A DNA stretch of 12,121 nt from Anaerolineae bacterium. Its GTDB lineage: Bacteria > Chloroflexota > Anaerolineae > Aggregatilineales > Phototrophicaceae. The stretch covers positions 1-12,121 of the forward strand of contig JANQRM010000478.1 of NCBI GenBank assembly GCA_028284565.1, given 5' to 3'. A program made the translations under genes and the position numbers. Each line of letters starts with the position of its first letter. The stretch's first letter is position 1. Below, one piece after another: positions 1-6,725 of this stretch. A model generated the notes under the pieces. That model saw only the letters and a program-made list of their open reading frames with translations, ran no database searches and was not told where the DNA came from.

Positions 1-253
1 AATGATTCGCACACCACGCTACAAACTAATCCGTCGATATGTTACTGATGATCCCTCACTATTTTTCGACTTGAAACATGATCCGAGTGAGATGAGCAAT
101 CGCTTCAATGATCCCGATTATCAGGCAGAGATCATCCAACTCACGGATGCACTTGAGTCCTATTTTGCGCAGTACCAAGACCCTAACAAAAGTGGCTTAC
201 GGGTCAATGAGTTACCTCGCCATAATTTCACTGAAGCTTGGCGCACTCAATAA
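1..253 (+). CDS. Sulfatase, C-terminal fragment (5' end outside the window)
   Basis: This is the last ~83 residues of a protein whose beginning lies upstream; base 1 is the third base of the preceding codon. The order RTPRYKLI, then FFDLKHDPSEMSNRFNDPDY, then a helix ending in a Tyr/Leu-rich stretch matches the usual C-terminal subdomain of formylglycine-type arylsulfatases (R-x-x-x-YKLI ... YDL..DP.E..N....P.Y). Such enzymes hydrolyse sulfate esters, commonly on sulfated glycans. The catalytic Cys/Ser-x-Pro-x-Arg motif would be upstream, so activity and substrate cannot be judged. No hairpin terminator is visible after the TAA, so read-through into the regulator gene is possible. The ATG at base 2 is an internal methionine, not a start. 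Family assignment is fairly secure from this tail alone; class is not. Confidence 0.8.
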   Translation, partial: MIRTPRYKLIRRYVTDDPSLFFDLKHDPSEMSNRFNDPDYQAEIIQLTDALESYFAQYQDPNKSGLRVNELPRHNFTEAWRTQ

Positions 254-295
254 CTCTAAAGACGACAAACAATAATAGCTCCCTAAATGAATAAT

Positions 296-323
296 TTGAC
301 AAACTTCAATTTTATTGTATACT
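296..323 (+). promoter_or_regulatory. Near-consensus sigma-70 type promoter for the regulator gene
   Basis: A perfect -35 hexamer TTGACA (296-301) is followed after 16 bases by TATACT (318-323), one mismatch from the -10 consensus. A transcription start would fall near base 330, inside the palindrome at 324-337. This is the strongest promoter-like sequence I found in the window. It lies inside the longer reading of the regulator frame that would start at 287, which argues against that start. Confidence 0.7.
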
Positions 324-347
324 GCCTGTATACAGGCGGAATACAGG
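316..347 (+). promoter_or_regulatory. Probable operator: 14-bp perfect palindrome plus phased half-sites
   Basis: GCCTGTATACAGGC (324-337) is a perfect 14-bp palindrome. Its core TGTATAC (327-333) is repeated exactly 11 bases upstream (316-322), where it overlaps the -10 element. ATACAGG (330-336) is repeated exactly 11 bases downstream (341-347). ATAC therefore occurs three times at one-helical-turn spacing. GntR/FadR-family regulators typically bind short palindromes centred on GT...AC, so this is most simply read as the autoregulatory operator of the gene at 422, blocking the promoter when bound. The repeats are seen directly; the protein bound is inferred from position and family. Confidence 0.65.
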
Positions 348-421
348 AGGAGTCAAATCAACACAATTACCTAACCCATCAAACACAAATTATTCGCATC
401 CTTATTTTGATAAGTCACCTT

Positions 422-1120
422 ATGCTCGATTCAATTGACCAAATTGAAGATTTTATTCATAAGAATATTGATAACTACACCAACTCCAGCAACTTGCTGA
501 GTGATGTAGCGTATGAGTGCTTGAAAGACGCGATCCTCAGTGTTGATGTTCATTCTGGAGACCCGCTTTCTGAACCCCGTTTATCCAATGCACTCGGAAT
601 CAGCCGAACTCCTGTCCGCACAGCAATTCAACAACTCGTTCAAGATGGTCTACTTCAATTGATTCCCGGACGGGCCGTTGTGATTGCTTCCCGTTCTATC
701 AAACAAGTACTAGATGCTCAAGAGGTGCGTCGCCTCTTAGAACCAGAGGTCTGTCGCTTGGTCGCGGGGAAATTACCGCCTGTACTCGTCACTGAATTCA
801 AAGACATCACACAGCAATTGTTAGCCGCCGCGCAACAGACTGACCGAGCGACATGGATGCGAGTAGATGTACGTTGGCATGAAATATTGTGCCAGAACTG
901 CCCGAATGAATTGATGGGGCAAATGGTTTTACAAGCAAAAAATCATATGCATAAGCAAGGGGTGGGAGAACAAGTTTCTGATGCTTACTTGTTATCGGGT
1001 ACAGAAGAGCATGTGGCAATTGCTGAAGCGATTGTGGAGGGAGATGGTGCGTTGGCGGGGAATTTGATGTTGCAACATCTTGAAGGGATGCGAAAACATC
1101 TATTCCCGCACGACACATAA
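422..1120 (+). CDS. GntR family transcriptional regulator, FadR/FCD subfamily
   Basis: A 232-residue DNA-binding repressor or activator, counted from ATG 422. Residues ~26-92 form the GntR winged helix (LSDVAYECLKDAIL, then LGISRTPVRTAIQQL at 58-72 as the recognition region, then GLLQLIPGR). Residues ~100-225 form the all-helical FCD ligand domain, with a plausible metal site of D149, H153 (DVRWH), H197 (EEHVAIAEAI) and H219. The regulator is likely controlled by a sugar acid or sugar-phosphate-type ligand and likely regulates the operon downstream. The frame stays open back to 287, but that start lies upstream of the -35 element and the first 45 codons resemble no known domain, so 422 is preferred. 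The Shine-Dalgarno before 422 is poor. The gene is followed 126 bases later by the binding-protein gene on the same strand. Confidence 0.85.
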   Translation: MLDSIDQIEDFIHKNIDNYTNSSNLLSDVAYECLKDAILSVDVHSGDPLSEPRLSNALGISRTPVRTAIQQLVQDGLLQLIPGRAVVIASRSIKQVLDAQEVRRLLEPEVCRLVAGKLPPVLVTEFKDITQQLLAAAQQTDRATWMRVDVRWHEILCQNCPNELMGQMVLQAKNHMHKQGVGEQVSDAYLLSGTEEHVAIAEAIVEGDGALAGNLMLQHLEGMRKHLFPHDT

Positions 1121-1246
1121 ACCAATCCCACAATGGAAGTATATGTATAAATAGCGTCTGCATAATAGGTAAAGGAGGGCTTATTGGAGAAATGAAATCG
1201 TATCACTCAACCACAACTTTCGTATTAAAGACTTAAGGAGCGCGAA
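1121..1246 (+). promoter_or_regulatory. Leader region of the transporter operon, with a possible regulator half-site
   Basis: This gap holds TGTATA (1144-1149), matching six of seven bases of the TGTATAC half-site upstream of the regulator gene, and AT-rich -10-like strings (TATAAA 1146-1151, CATAAT 1161-1166). Neither has a convincing -35 partner. There is no hairpin terminator after the regulator gene, so co-transcription from the 296-323 promoter is possible. AAAGGAGGG at 1171-1179 and AAGGAG at 1235-1240 are ribosome-binding-like; the second serves the ATG at 1247. A regulated internal promoter is plausible but weakly supported. Confidence 0.25.
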
Positions 1247-2569
1247 ATGTCTCGAAAATTATCTTTTCTTTTTGTTGTCTTGCTTTGTGTCCTGCCCTTT
1301 AGTGGCGTAGCAGCTCAGGACGAAATCACCGAATTGACGATTTGGTGGGCAGAATGGGACCCAGCATCTTTCCTGCAACAAGTCGGTGCAGAATATGAAG
1401 CCGAAACCGGCATCGCTGTGAACATCGTTCAAGAACCGTGGGGCAGTTACTATGACCGTGTACTTGGTGAATGGGCTGCACAAGGCGATTCTTATGACAT
1501 GATCGTCGGCGATAGCCAATGGATTGGACAAGCTGTCACAGAAGGTCACTATATTGATATGACCGAATTTCTTGTGGATGAAGGCTGGGCAGAAACTGTG
1601 ACCGCCGCGACCTTGACTTACTATGGTGAATACCCAACTGGCACCGGCAACTACTATGCCTACCCAACGGAAGGTGATGCCAACGGATTTGCATATCGTC
1701 GTGATCTCTTTGAAGATGCCGATAATATGGCGGCATTTGAAGCTGAATATGGCTATCCGCTAGCTGTACCCGAAACATGGGCGCAATTGCGTGACATCGC
1801 TGAATTCTTCCACAATCCCGATGAAGGCTTTTATGGCATCGGCGTGTACACCCAAATCGACTATGATGCGATTACCATGGGCTTTGAAAATGTCTTCTTC
1901 AGTTATGGTGCAGAATGGGGCGACGATGATTATAACGTACTTGGTGTGGTGAACTCCCCTGAAGCGGTTGCCGCCTTGGAACTCTATCAAGAACTCTATA
2001 GCTTTGCCCCTCCCGGTACGAACAATGCTTTCTTCGCCGAGATGAACGACATCTTCATCTCGGGACAAGCTCCGATGATAATGAACTATTTCGCCTTCTT
2101 CCCTGCATTAGATAATTCTGAAGTCAATCCTTATCGTGATGTGACGGGCTACTTCTCTATGCCAGCGGGACCCAATGGTGATCGTTTCGCCGCATTAGGT
2201 GGGCAAGGTATTAGCATCAACAGCTATATCAGTGACGCGCGTCAAGAAGCCTCCTATGATTTCATCCGTTGGTTCGCTCAAGACGAAATTCAAGCACGTT
2301 GGGCAGAACTTGGCGGATTCTCCGCCAACATCGAAGTATTGGAATCGGAAGCATTCTTGACCCAAACTCCCTTCAATGCCGCTTTCGCAGAAACCATGAC
2401 CTTTGTGAAAGACTTCTGGAATATCCCAGAATTTGGTCAACTGCTTGAGCCGACACAACGTTACCTCCATGCGTTTATCGTGGGTGGTGAAGGAACTGCT
2501 CAAGAAGCCTTAGATGCTCTCGCACTCGAAAAAGATGCGGTGCTAGCTGAAGCAGGCTATCTCGAATAA
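1247..2569 (+). CDS. ABC transporter extracellular solute-binding protein, family 1 (CUT1 sugar type)
   Basis: A 440-residue secreted binding protein that captures the sugar and delivers it to the permease pair encoded next. Residues 1-23 are a classical signal peptide (MSRK, hydrophobic core, then GVAA before QDE). Cys14 lies inside the core without a lipobox, so it is probably not a lipoprotein of the usual kind. The mature start ELTIWWAEWDP, followed by FLQQVGAEYEAETGIAVNIV and DMIVGDSQWIGQAVTEG, is typical of the MalE/UgpB-like family 1 fold. The many Trp, Tyr and acidic residues suit carbohydrate binding. Length is normal for the family (400-450). ATG 1247 is fixed by AAGGAG at 1235-1240 and the signal peptide. 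Substrate cannot be read from the sequence; monosaccharide or short oligosaccharide are both possible. Confidence 0.92.
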   Translation: MSRKLSFLFVVLLCVLPFSGVAAQDEITELTIWWAEWDPASFLQQVGAEYEAETGIAVNIVQEPWGSYYDRVLGEWAAQGDSYDMIVGDSQWIGQAVTEGHYIDMTEFLVDEGWAETVTAATLTYYGEYPTGTGNYYAYPTEGDANGFAYRRDLFEDADNMAAFEAEYGYPLAVPETWAQLRDIAEFFHNPDEGFYGIGVYTQIDYDAITMGFENVFFSYGAEWGDDDYNVLGVVNSPEAVAALELYQELYSFAPPGTNNAFFAEMNDIFISGQAPMIMNYFAFFPALDNSEVNPYRDVTGYFSMPAGPNGDRFAALGGQGISINSYISDARQEASYDFIRWFAQDEIQARWAELGGFSANIEVLESEAFLTQTPFNAAFAETMTFVKDFWNIPEFGQLLEPTQRYLHAFIVGGEGTAQEALDALALEKDAVLAEAGYLE

Positions 2570-2586
2570 GATCTGTTTACTGTCTT

Positions 2587-2613
2587 GATGGTGGGGTGTC
2601 AAGCTCCACCATC
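2587..2613 (+). terminator. Intercistronic hairpin between binding-protein and permease genes (attenuator or mRNA stabiliser)
   Basis: Left arm 2587-2597 pairs with right arm 2603-2613 around a 5-base loop. The outer eight pairs (GATGGTGG with CCACCATC) are perfect, then come G-U, G-C and U-G. It is followed by TGCTTTCTATTC rather than a strict T run, so it is a weak terminator at best. A hairpin here is well known in sugar ABC operons, where it raises binding-protein mRNA relative to the permeases. Confidence 0.6.
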
Positions 2614-2643
2614 TGCTTTCTATTCATAATCAGGATACACACT

Positions 2644-3564
2644 ATGGCATCTGTTACGCTTAATAAACCCAAACCTCTAGGTCAGCCGAATCAACGACGC
2701 ACAAGTGACCGTCGCATCATTTTCTACTTCGTTGCGCCGACGATGATTGTGTTGATCTTGATGAATATATTCCCCCTTATTTATAGCCTTTACTTAAGTT
2801 TTACCGACTACTCGATGATTTCGGACAATGCGCCCGTCTGGGTGGGTCTGGACAATTATGTCAACATCCTTGCGGACTCACGCTTCTGGCACAACTTCGC
2901 GGTGACGGGGCAATATGCACTCCTCTCAGTGAGTTTGCAGATGATTGTCGGCTTTGTGATGGCAATGTTCTTGAAAGAAAAGTTCAAGGGCAGTGGCTTA
3001 TTAACCACCCTCATTCTGATTCCGATGATGCTGTCACCTGTTGTTGTGGGTGTTTTTTGGAAGAATATTTTTAACCCATCAAGTGGTATCTTCAATTACT
3101 TACTCCTCTATACGAACCCAGAGACGTCTCCCGAATGGCTGTCTGACCATGCGTTGATTGCGATTGTGATTGTCGATGTGTGGATGTGGAGTCCCTTTGT
3201 AATGTTGTTGGCACTAGCGGGCTTGAGTGCGATACCGGATTATCTCTATGAGGCGGCATTGATTGACCGCGCAAGTTGGTGGTTTCAATTCCGCCGAATT
3301 ACCTTGCCTCAAGTCGCTCCTCTGCTCCTAATCGCTCTGCTTTTCCGAACCATCGAAGCCTTTAAGCAGTTCGATCTGGTGATGGGCTTAACGGGCGGGG
3401 GACCCGGTGATGCGACTGAGACCATTGCGGTCCGCTTGTATCGAGAAGCCATTTTGCAAAATGAAACGGGACCATCAAGTGCTTTGGCGTATATCGTACT
3501 GGTGATCGTTGTTGCCGTGAGCAATTTATACATTCGTGCCTTAAATCGTGCGCGGGAGGGATAA
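2644..3564 (+). CDS. CUT1 ABC transporter permease, MalF/UgpA type
   Basis: A 306-residue inner-membrane protein forming one half of the import channel. About six transmembrane segments lie near residues 25-50, 90-110, 118-140, 170-195, 222-240 and 280-300. The cytoplasmic EAA loop that docks on the ATPase is at 203-226 (EAALIDRAS ... LPQVAP; Arg209 takes the place of the common Gly). The MalF-type signature LTGGGPGDATET is at 249-260. ATG 2644 is chosen because AGGA at 2632-2635 stands 8 bases before it and because the N-terminus SDRRIIFYFVAPTMI is then of normal family length. The in-frame ATG at 2596 lies inside the upstream hairpin and adds an atypical 16-residue extension. Its stop is only 4 bases before the next start. 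Confidence 0.93.
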   Translation: MASVTLNKPKPLGQPNQRRTSDRRIIFYFVAPTMIVLILMNIFPLIYSLYLSFTDYSMISDNAPVWVGLDNYVNILADSRFWHNFAVTGQYALLSVSLQMIVGFVMAMFLKEKFKGSGLLTTLILIPMMLSPVVVGVFWKNIFNPSSGIFNYLLLYTNPETSPEWLSDHALIAIVIVDVWMWSPFVMLLALAGLSAIPDYLYEAALIDRASWWFQFRRITLPQVAPLLLIALLFRTIEAFKQFDLVMGLTGGGPGDATETIAVRLYREAILQNETGPSSALAYIVLVIVVAVSNLYIRALNRAREG

Positions 3565-3568
3565 ACGG

Positions 3569-4564
3569 ATGAGCCAAGCAAATGTTGCACCCCAAACGCC
3601 GATTACCTATTCCACTCGTGTGGATAAAGTGGGCTTCTATCCACAGGTGATGAAGGCAATCCGAGTTATTGTAATTCTCCTCGTCGTCGGCATTATGCTG
3701 ATTCCAGTAGTATGGATGGGCATGACAGCGTTCAAATCCCGTCCTGATGCGGCGGCAGTCCCGCCCAAAGTCTTTTTCGAGCCGACCTTAGAGGGTTTTG
3801 TCAGCTTGTTAACCGACCGTCGCCAAATGACAGCTACCGAAGTTGAAGAATATTCAGCGCGGACTGACCTGAATTGGGCAGAAGAATTGGTTGCCAAACG
3901 CGGGCAAATCATCATCAGTCAAAGTCGCTTCCCCGACCAGCTGAAAAATTCGCTCATAATTGCAGGCGTATCGACAGTGCTATCAGTCAGTATGGCGGTG
4001 TTATCCGCCTATGCCTTTAGTCGCTTTGAGATACCGGGTAAAGATGACATGCTCTTCTTTATCTTGAGTACCCGGATGCTCCCGCCTGTCGTCGTGACGA
4101 TCCCCATTTTCTTGATGTACCGCGAATTGTCACTCTATGATACCTATCCGGGCATTATCATCTTGTACACCGCGTTTAATCTGTCCTTTGCGGTTTGGTT
4201 GCTCAAAGGCTTCATTGACGAGATTCCCAAAGAATATGAAGAAGCAGCGTTGGTTGATGGCTATACCCGTCTGCAAGCCTTCCGCAAGATTGTGCTTCCA
4301 CAAGCGGCGACAGGTATCGCGGCAACAACCGTGTTCAGTTTCATCTTCGCATGGAACGAATATGCCTTTGCCTTGATGCTCACAGCAGATACCACGCGCA
4401 CTGCTCCACCGAGCATTCCCTCTCGTATCGGGACAGGCGGTGTGGAATGGGCGGCAATCGCGGCGGGTTCACTTGCCTTCCTGATTCCAGTAATTATTGT
4501 CACCTTCGCACTACGGCGACATCTATTACGTGGTGTGACATTCGGCGCAATCCGCAAAGGTTAA
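3569..4564 (+). CDS. CUT1 ABC transporter permease, MalG/UgpE type
   Basis: A 331-residue inner-membrane protein, partner of the preceding permease. Transmembrane segments lie near 31-53, 125-150, 160-184, 195-215, 250-272 and 296-318. The EAA loop is at 225-249 (EEAALVDGYTRL ... VLPQAATG), with Thr248 where the usual LPxxxPG motif has Pro. The C-terminus RGVTFGAIRKG is typical of the MalG branch. ATG 3569 is preceded by GGAGG at 3555-3559 with 9-base spacing; the earlier in-frame ATG at 3548 overlaps the previous gene and lacks support. Oddity: the first external loop, between PTLEGFVSLL (72-81) and FPDQLKNSLI (121-130), has about 40 residues and looks ~25 longer than common homologues. It is polar and acidic (EVEEYSARTDLNWAEELVAK). 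Confidence 0.93.
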   Translation: MSQANVAPQTPITYSTRVDKVGFYPQVMKAIRVIVILLVVGIMLIPVVWMGMTAFKSRPDAAAVPPKVFFEPTLEGFVSLLTDRRQMTATEVEEYSARTDLNWAEELVAKRGQIIISQSRFPDQLKNSLIIAGVSTVLSVSMAVLSAYAFSRFEIPGKDDMLFFILSTRMLPPVVVTIPIFLMYRELSLYDTYPGIIILYTAFNLSFAVWLLKGFIDEIPKEYEEAALVDGYTRLQAFRKIVLPQAATGIAATTVFSFIFAWNEYAFALMLTADTTRTAPPSIPSRIGTGGVEWAAIAAGSLAFLIPVIIVTFALRRHLLRGVTFGAIRKG

Positions 4565-4570
4565 TCTAAG

Positions 4571-5659
4571 ATGGCAACGATTGAATTAGTCAACGTCGAA
4601 AAGAAATTTGGGGAGTTATATGCTGTCAAGCCGATGAACTTGACGATTGAATCTGGGGAGTTCGTGGTGCTATTGGGTCCTTCTGGCTGTGGCAAGACGA
4701 CGACGCTTCGTATGATTTCTGGCTTAGAAGCCATAACAGGTGGCAACATCCTTTTCGATGGACACGATGTCACATGGTTGAGTGCAAGTGAACGCAATAT
4801 TGCCTTTGTGTTTCAATTCTTCGCGCTCTATTCTCATATGACCGCCCGTGAGAACATTGCTTTTCCTCTCCAAGCGGAACGGATGCCCAAAGCACTAATT
4901 GAAGAACGAGTCGCCGAAGTCGCTCAATTGCTTCGGATTGAACATCTATTGAAATCTCGTCCGGGTAGCTTGAGTGGTGGCGACCAACAACGCATTGCTT
5001 TGGGACGTGCCTTAGTCCGCCAACCCGCCGCCTTCCTGATGGATGAGCCTTTGGGTGCGCTAGATGCAGAATTCCGTGAGTCTATGCGGGCAGAGATTAA
5101 GAAGCTCCATATTCGGCAAGAAGCGACCACAGTGTATGTCACTCATGACCAAGTGGAAGCAATGGCGATGAGTGATCGCATTGTGGTCATGTCTGCAGCT
5201 GAAATCCAGCAAGTGGGGACACCAGCCGAAGTCTATCATACGCCCGCCAACCTGTTCGTGGCGCGCTTTATCGGCAGTCCGGGCATGAATTTGGTGAAGG
5301 GACAATATCAAAGTGGTGTGGTGAATCTCGCCAATAATGCCACGTATACTGTACCCAACAGCTGGAAATCTTCGCTCGAGAATAACTTGAATGGGACAGG
5401 TGAAGTCATTCTGGGCTTCCGTCCAGAAGCAGTTCGGTTGGATAACACAGGTGGTATTCGTACCACCGTCTATACCGATGAGTTGCATGGCGGACACACG
5501 ATGCTCCATTTGCAATTAGCGAATGAGGCGATTGTTCACGTCCGCGCCAGCCGTGAAAAAGATTTCGACATCGGCACGCCCTTGCGCTTCACAATCGACC
5601 CCAACATGGTGCGCTTTTTTGACCCGACAACAGAGAAAGCTTTGCCCAGCCATGAGTAA
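4571..5659 (+). CDS. Sugar ABC transporter ATP-binding protein, MalK/UgpC type (first of two)
   Basis: A 362-residue cytoplasmic ATPase that drives the importer. Walker A GPSGCGKT is at 36-43, Q-loop Gln82 is in FQFFALYSHM, signature LSGGDQQR is at 134-141, Walker B FLMDEP is at 155-160 with Glu159 as catalytic base, D-loop is LGALDAE, and switch His192 is in THDQVEA. The C-terminal ~120 residues form the OB-fold/TOBE regulatory region typical of CUT1 (FRPEAVRL, HGGHTMLHLQL, FFDPTTEKAL). All catalytic residues are present. Departures from the common MalK text are Phe at the usual Tyr of the Q-loop region, Asp in LSGGD, and MSAAEIQQVGTP for MxxGxIQQ. AAAGG at 4556-4560 precedes ATG 4571. The stop overlaps the next gene by 8 bases, so the two ATPases are probably co-translated. 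Confidence 0.93.
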   Translation: MATIELVNVEKKFGELYAVKPMNLTIESGEFVVLLGPSGCGKTTTLRMISGLEAITGGNILFDGHDVTWLSASERNIAFVFQFFALYSHMTARENIAFPLQAERMPKALIEERVAEVAQLLRIEHLLKSRPGSLSGGDQQRIALGRALVRQPAAFLMDEPLGALDAEFRESMRAEIKKLHIRQEATTVYVTHDQVEAMAMSDRIVVMSAAEIQQVGTPAEVYHTPANLFVARFIGSPGMNLVKGQYQSGVVNLANNATYTVPNSWKSSLENNLNGTGEVILGFRPEAVRLDNTGGIRTTVYTDELHGGHTMLHLQLANEAIVHVRASREKDFDIGTPLRFTIDPNMVRFFDPTTEKALPSHE

Positions 5660-6713
5660 AGTTGAGCTATCCCAAATCACGAAACGCTACAAAGACCTCG
5701 TTGCGCTCGATGACATTTCCCTAACAATCGAAGATGGTGAGTTCTTCGTCCTCTTGGGTCCAACAGGTGCGGGTAAAACGACCACCTTACGCGTCATTGC
5801 AGGCTTGGAAAAACAGGATTCTGGCGATGTGTTCTTCGATAATGAACTCGTCAATAAGCGCACACCTGCAGACCGTGATGTCGCCTTTGTCTTCCAGCAA
5901 TATTCACTCTATCCGGGCATGTCTGTCTATGACAACCTTGCCTTTCCTTTGCGCTCTCCATTGAGAAAGTTAGCTGATAAAGATATTGATACCCGCGTCC
6001 GTACCGCCGCAGAAAAGCTCCATATCACCCATCTCCTAGATCGCAAAACTTCGAATCTGTCGGGTGGGGAGATGCAACGGGTGTCGATTGGGCGCGCGAT
6101 TGTGCGTGAACCGCGTATTTACTTGATGGATGAACCACTATCGAACCTCGATGCTAAATTGCGCGAGGCACTGCGAGTTGAATTGGAACATATCCAGAAA
6201 ACACAACACAGCACGACGCTCTTTGTCACCCATGACCAAGTGGAAGCCCTGACAATGGCAGATCGAATCGCTGTCCTCAATGAGGGGCGAATCTTACAAA
6301 TTGGCACGCCACATGACATTTACGACAAGCCAGCAACGACCTTTGTCGCCACCTTAGTCGGTTCACCGCAGATTAATTTGTTGGAAGTTCATGCGGATAA
6401 CGGGCATATGAATGTGAATGGCACGTCACTTAATGTGCCAATTCCCGATGCCGTAGACATGCCACCACATGCCCTACTGGGTATCCGCCCCGAAGACATC
6501 AAACTCCAACCACAGGGCGCATTCAAAGGTGAAGTTGCCTTAACTGAACCGCTTGGGGTAGAGACGATCATCCACATTCGCACGGATGACGCGACCTTGC
6601 TCAGCGTTGCGCCCGGCGTGGCAGATTACAAAATCAACGACACTATTGCCTTCGATATTGTCCGTGACCGCATTCACCTCTTCGATGTGGATGGCAGGCG
6701 ATTAGTGGAATAA
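5652..6713 (+). CDS. Sugar ABC transporter ATP-binding protein, MalK/UgpC type (second of two)
   Basis: A 353-residue ATPase. Walker A GPTGAGKT is at 36-43, Q-loop Gln82 is in FQQYSLYPGM, signature LSGGEMQR is at 136-143, Walker B YLMDEP is at 157-162, D-loop is LSNLDAK, and switch His194 is in THDQVEAL. A TOBE-type C-terminal domain follows (LGIRPEDIKL, LTEPLGVETIIHI, HLFDVDGRRL). All catalytic residues are intact. ATG 5652 sits inside ATGAGTAA at the end of the preceding gene, which indicates translational coupling; the longer frame from 5523 is an out-of-frame shadow of the first ATPase. The two ATPases differ clearly in sequence, so a heterodimer is more likely than redundancy, as in other CUT1 operons with paired ATPase genes such as rhizobial glpST (family knowledge). 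Confidence 0.93.
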   Translation: MSKVELSQITKRYKDLVALDDISLTIEDGEFFVLLGPTGAGKTTTLRVIAGLEKQDSGDVFFDNELVNKRTPADRDVAFVFQQYSLYPGMSVYDNLAFPLRSPLRKLADKDIDTRVRTAAEKLHITHLLDRKTSNLSGGEMQRVSIGRAIVREPRIYLMDEPLSNLDAKLREALRVELEHIQKTQHSTTLFVTHDQVEALTMADRIAVLNEGRILQIGTPHDIYDKPATTFVATLVGSPQINLLEVHADNGHMNVNGTSLNVPIPDAVDMPPHALLGIRPEDIKLQPQGAFKGEVALTEPLGVETIIHIRTDDATLLSVAPGVADYKINDTIAFDIVRDRIHLFDVDGRRLVE

Positions 6714-6725
6714 CGGGAGGACAGG

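Noticed and set aside
1280..1300. Lipoprotein signal at Cys14 of the binding protein
   Set aside because: The residues before Cys14 (VLL) do not fit a lipobox, and a normal signal-peptidase site follows at VAA.
2596..2643. Upstream start for the MalF-type permease
   Set aside because: It lies inside the hairpin and adds 16 residues not seen at permease N-termini, whereas ATG 2644 has a spaced AGGA.
3548..3568. Upstream start for the MalG-type permease overlapping the previous gene
   Set aside because: The GGAGG at 3555-3559 lies within this extension and is correctly spaced for ATG 3569.
5344..5349. GTATAC inside the first ATPase gene as a further operator
   Set aside because: Only the six-base core matches, with no palindromic flanks, and it lies in a coding region far from any promoter.
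5060..5515. Antisense open frame (151 codons) opposite the first ATPase
   Set aside because: It is covered by the ATPase Walker B to TOBE region, is His/Cys-rich without any family signature, and has no ribosome-binding site I can support.
5523..5651. Upstream extension of the second ATPase to ATG 5523
   Set aside because: It reads an alternative frame of the first ATPase, and homologues start at MSKVELSQITKRY; the overlapping ATG 5652 explains the gene fully.
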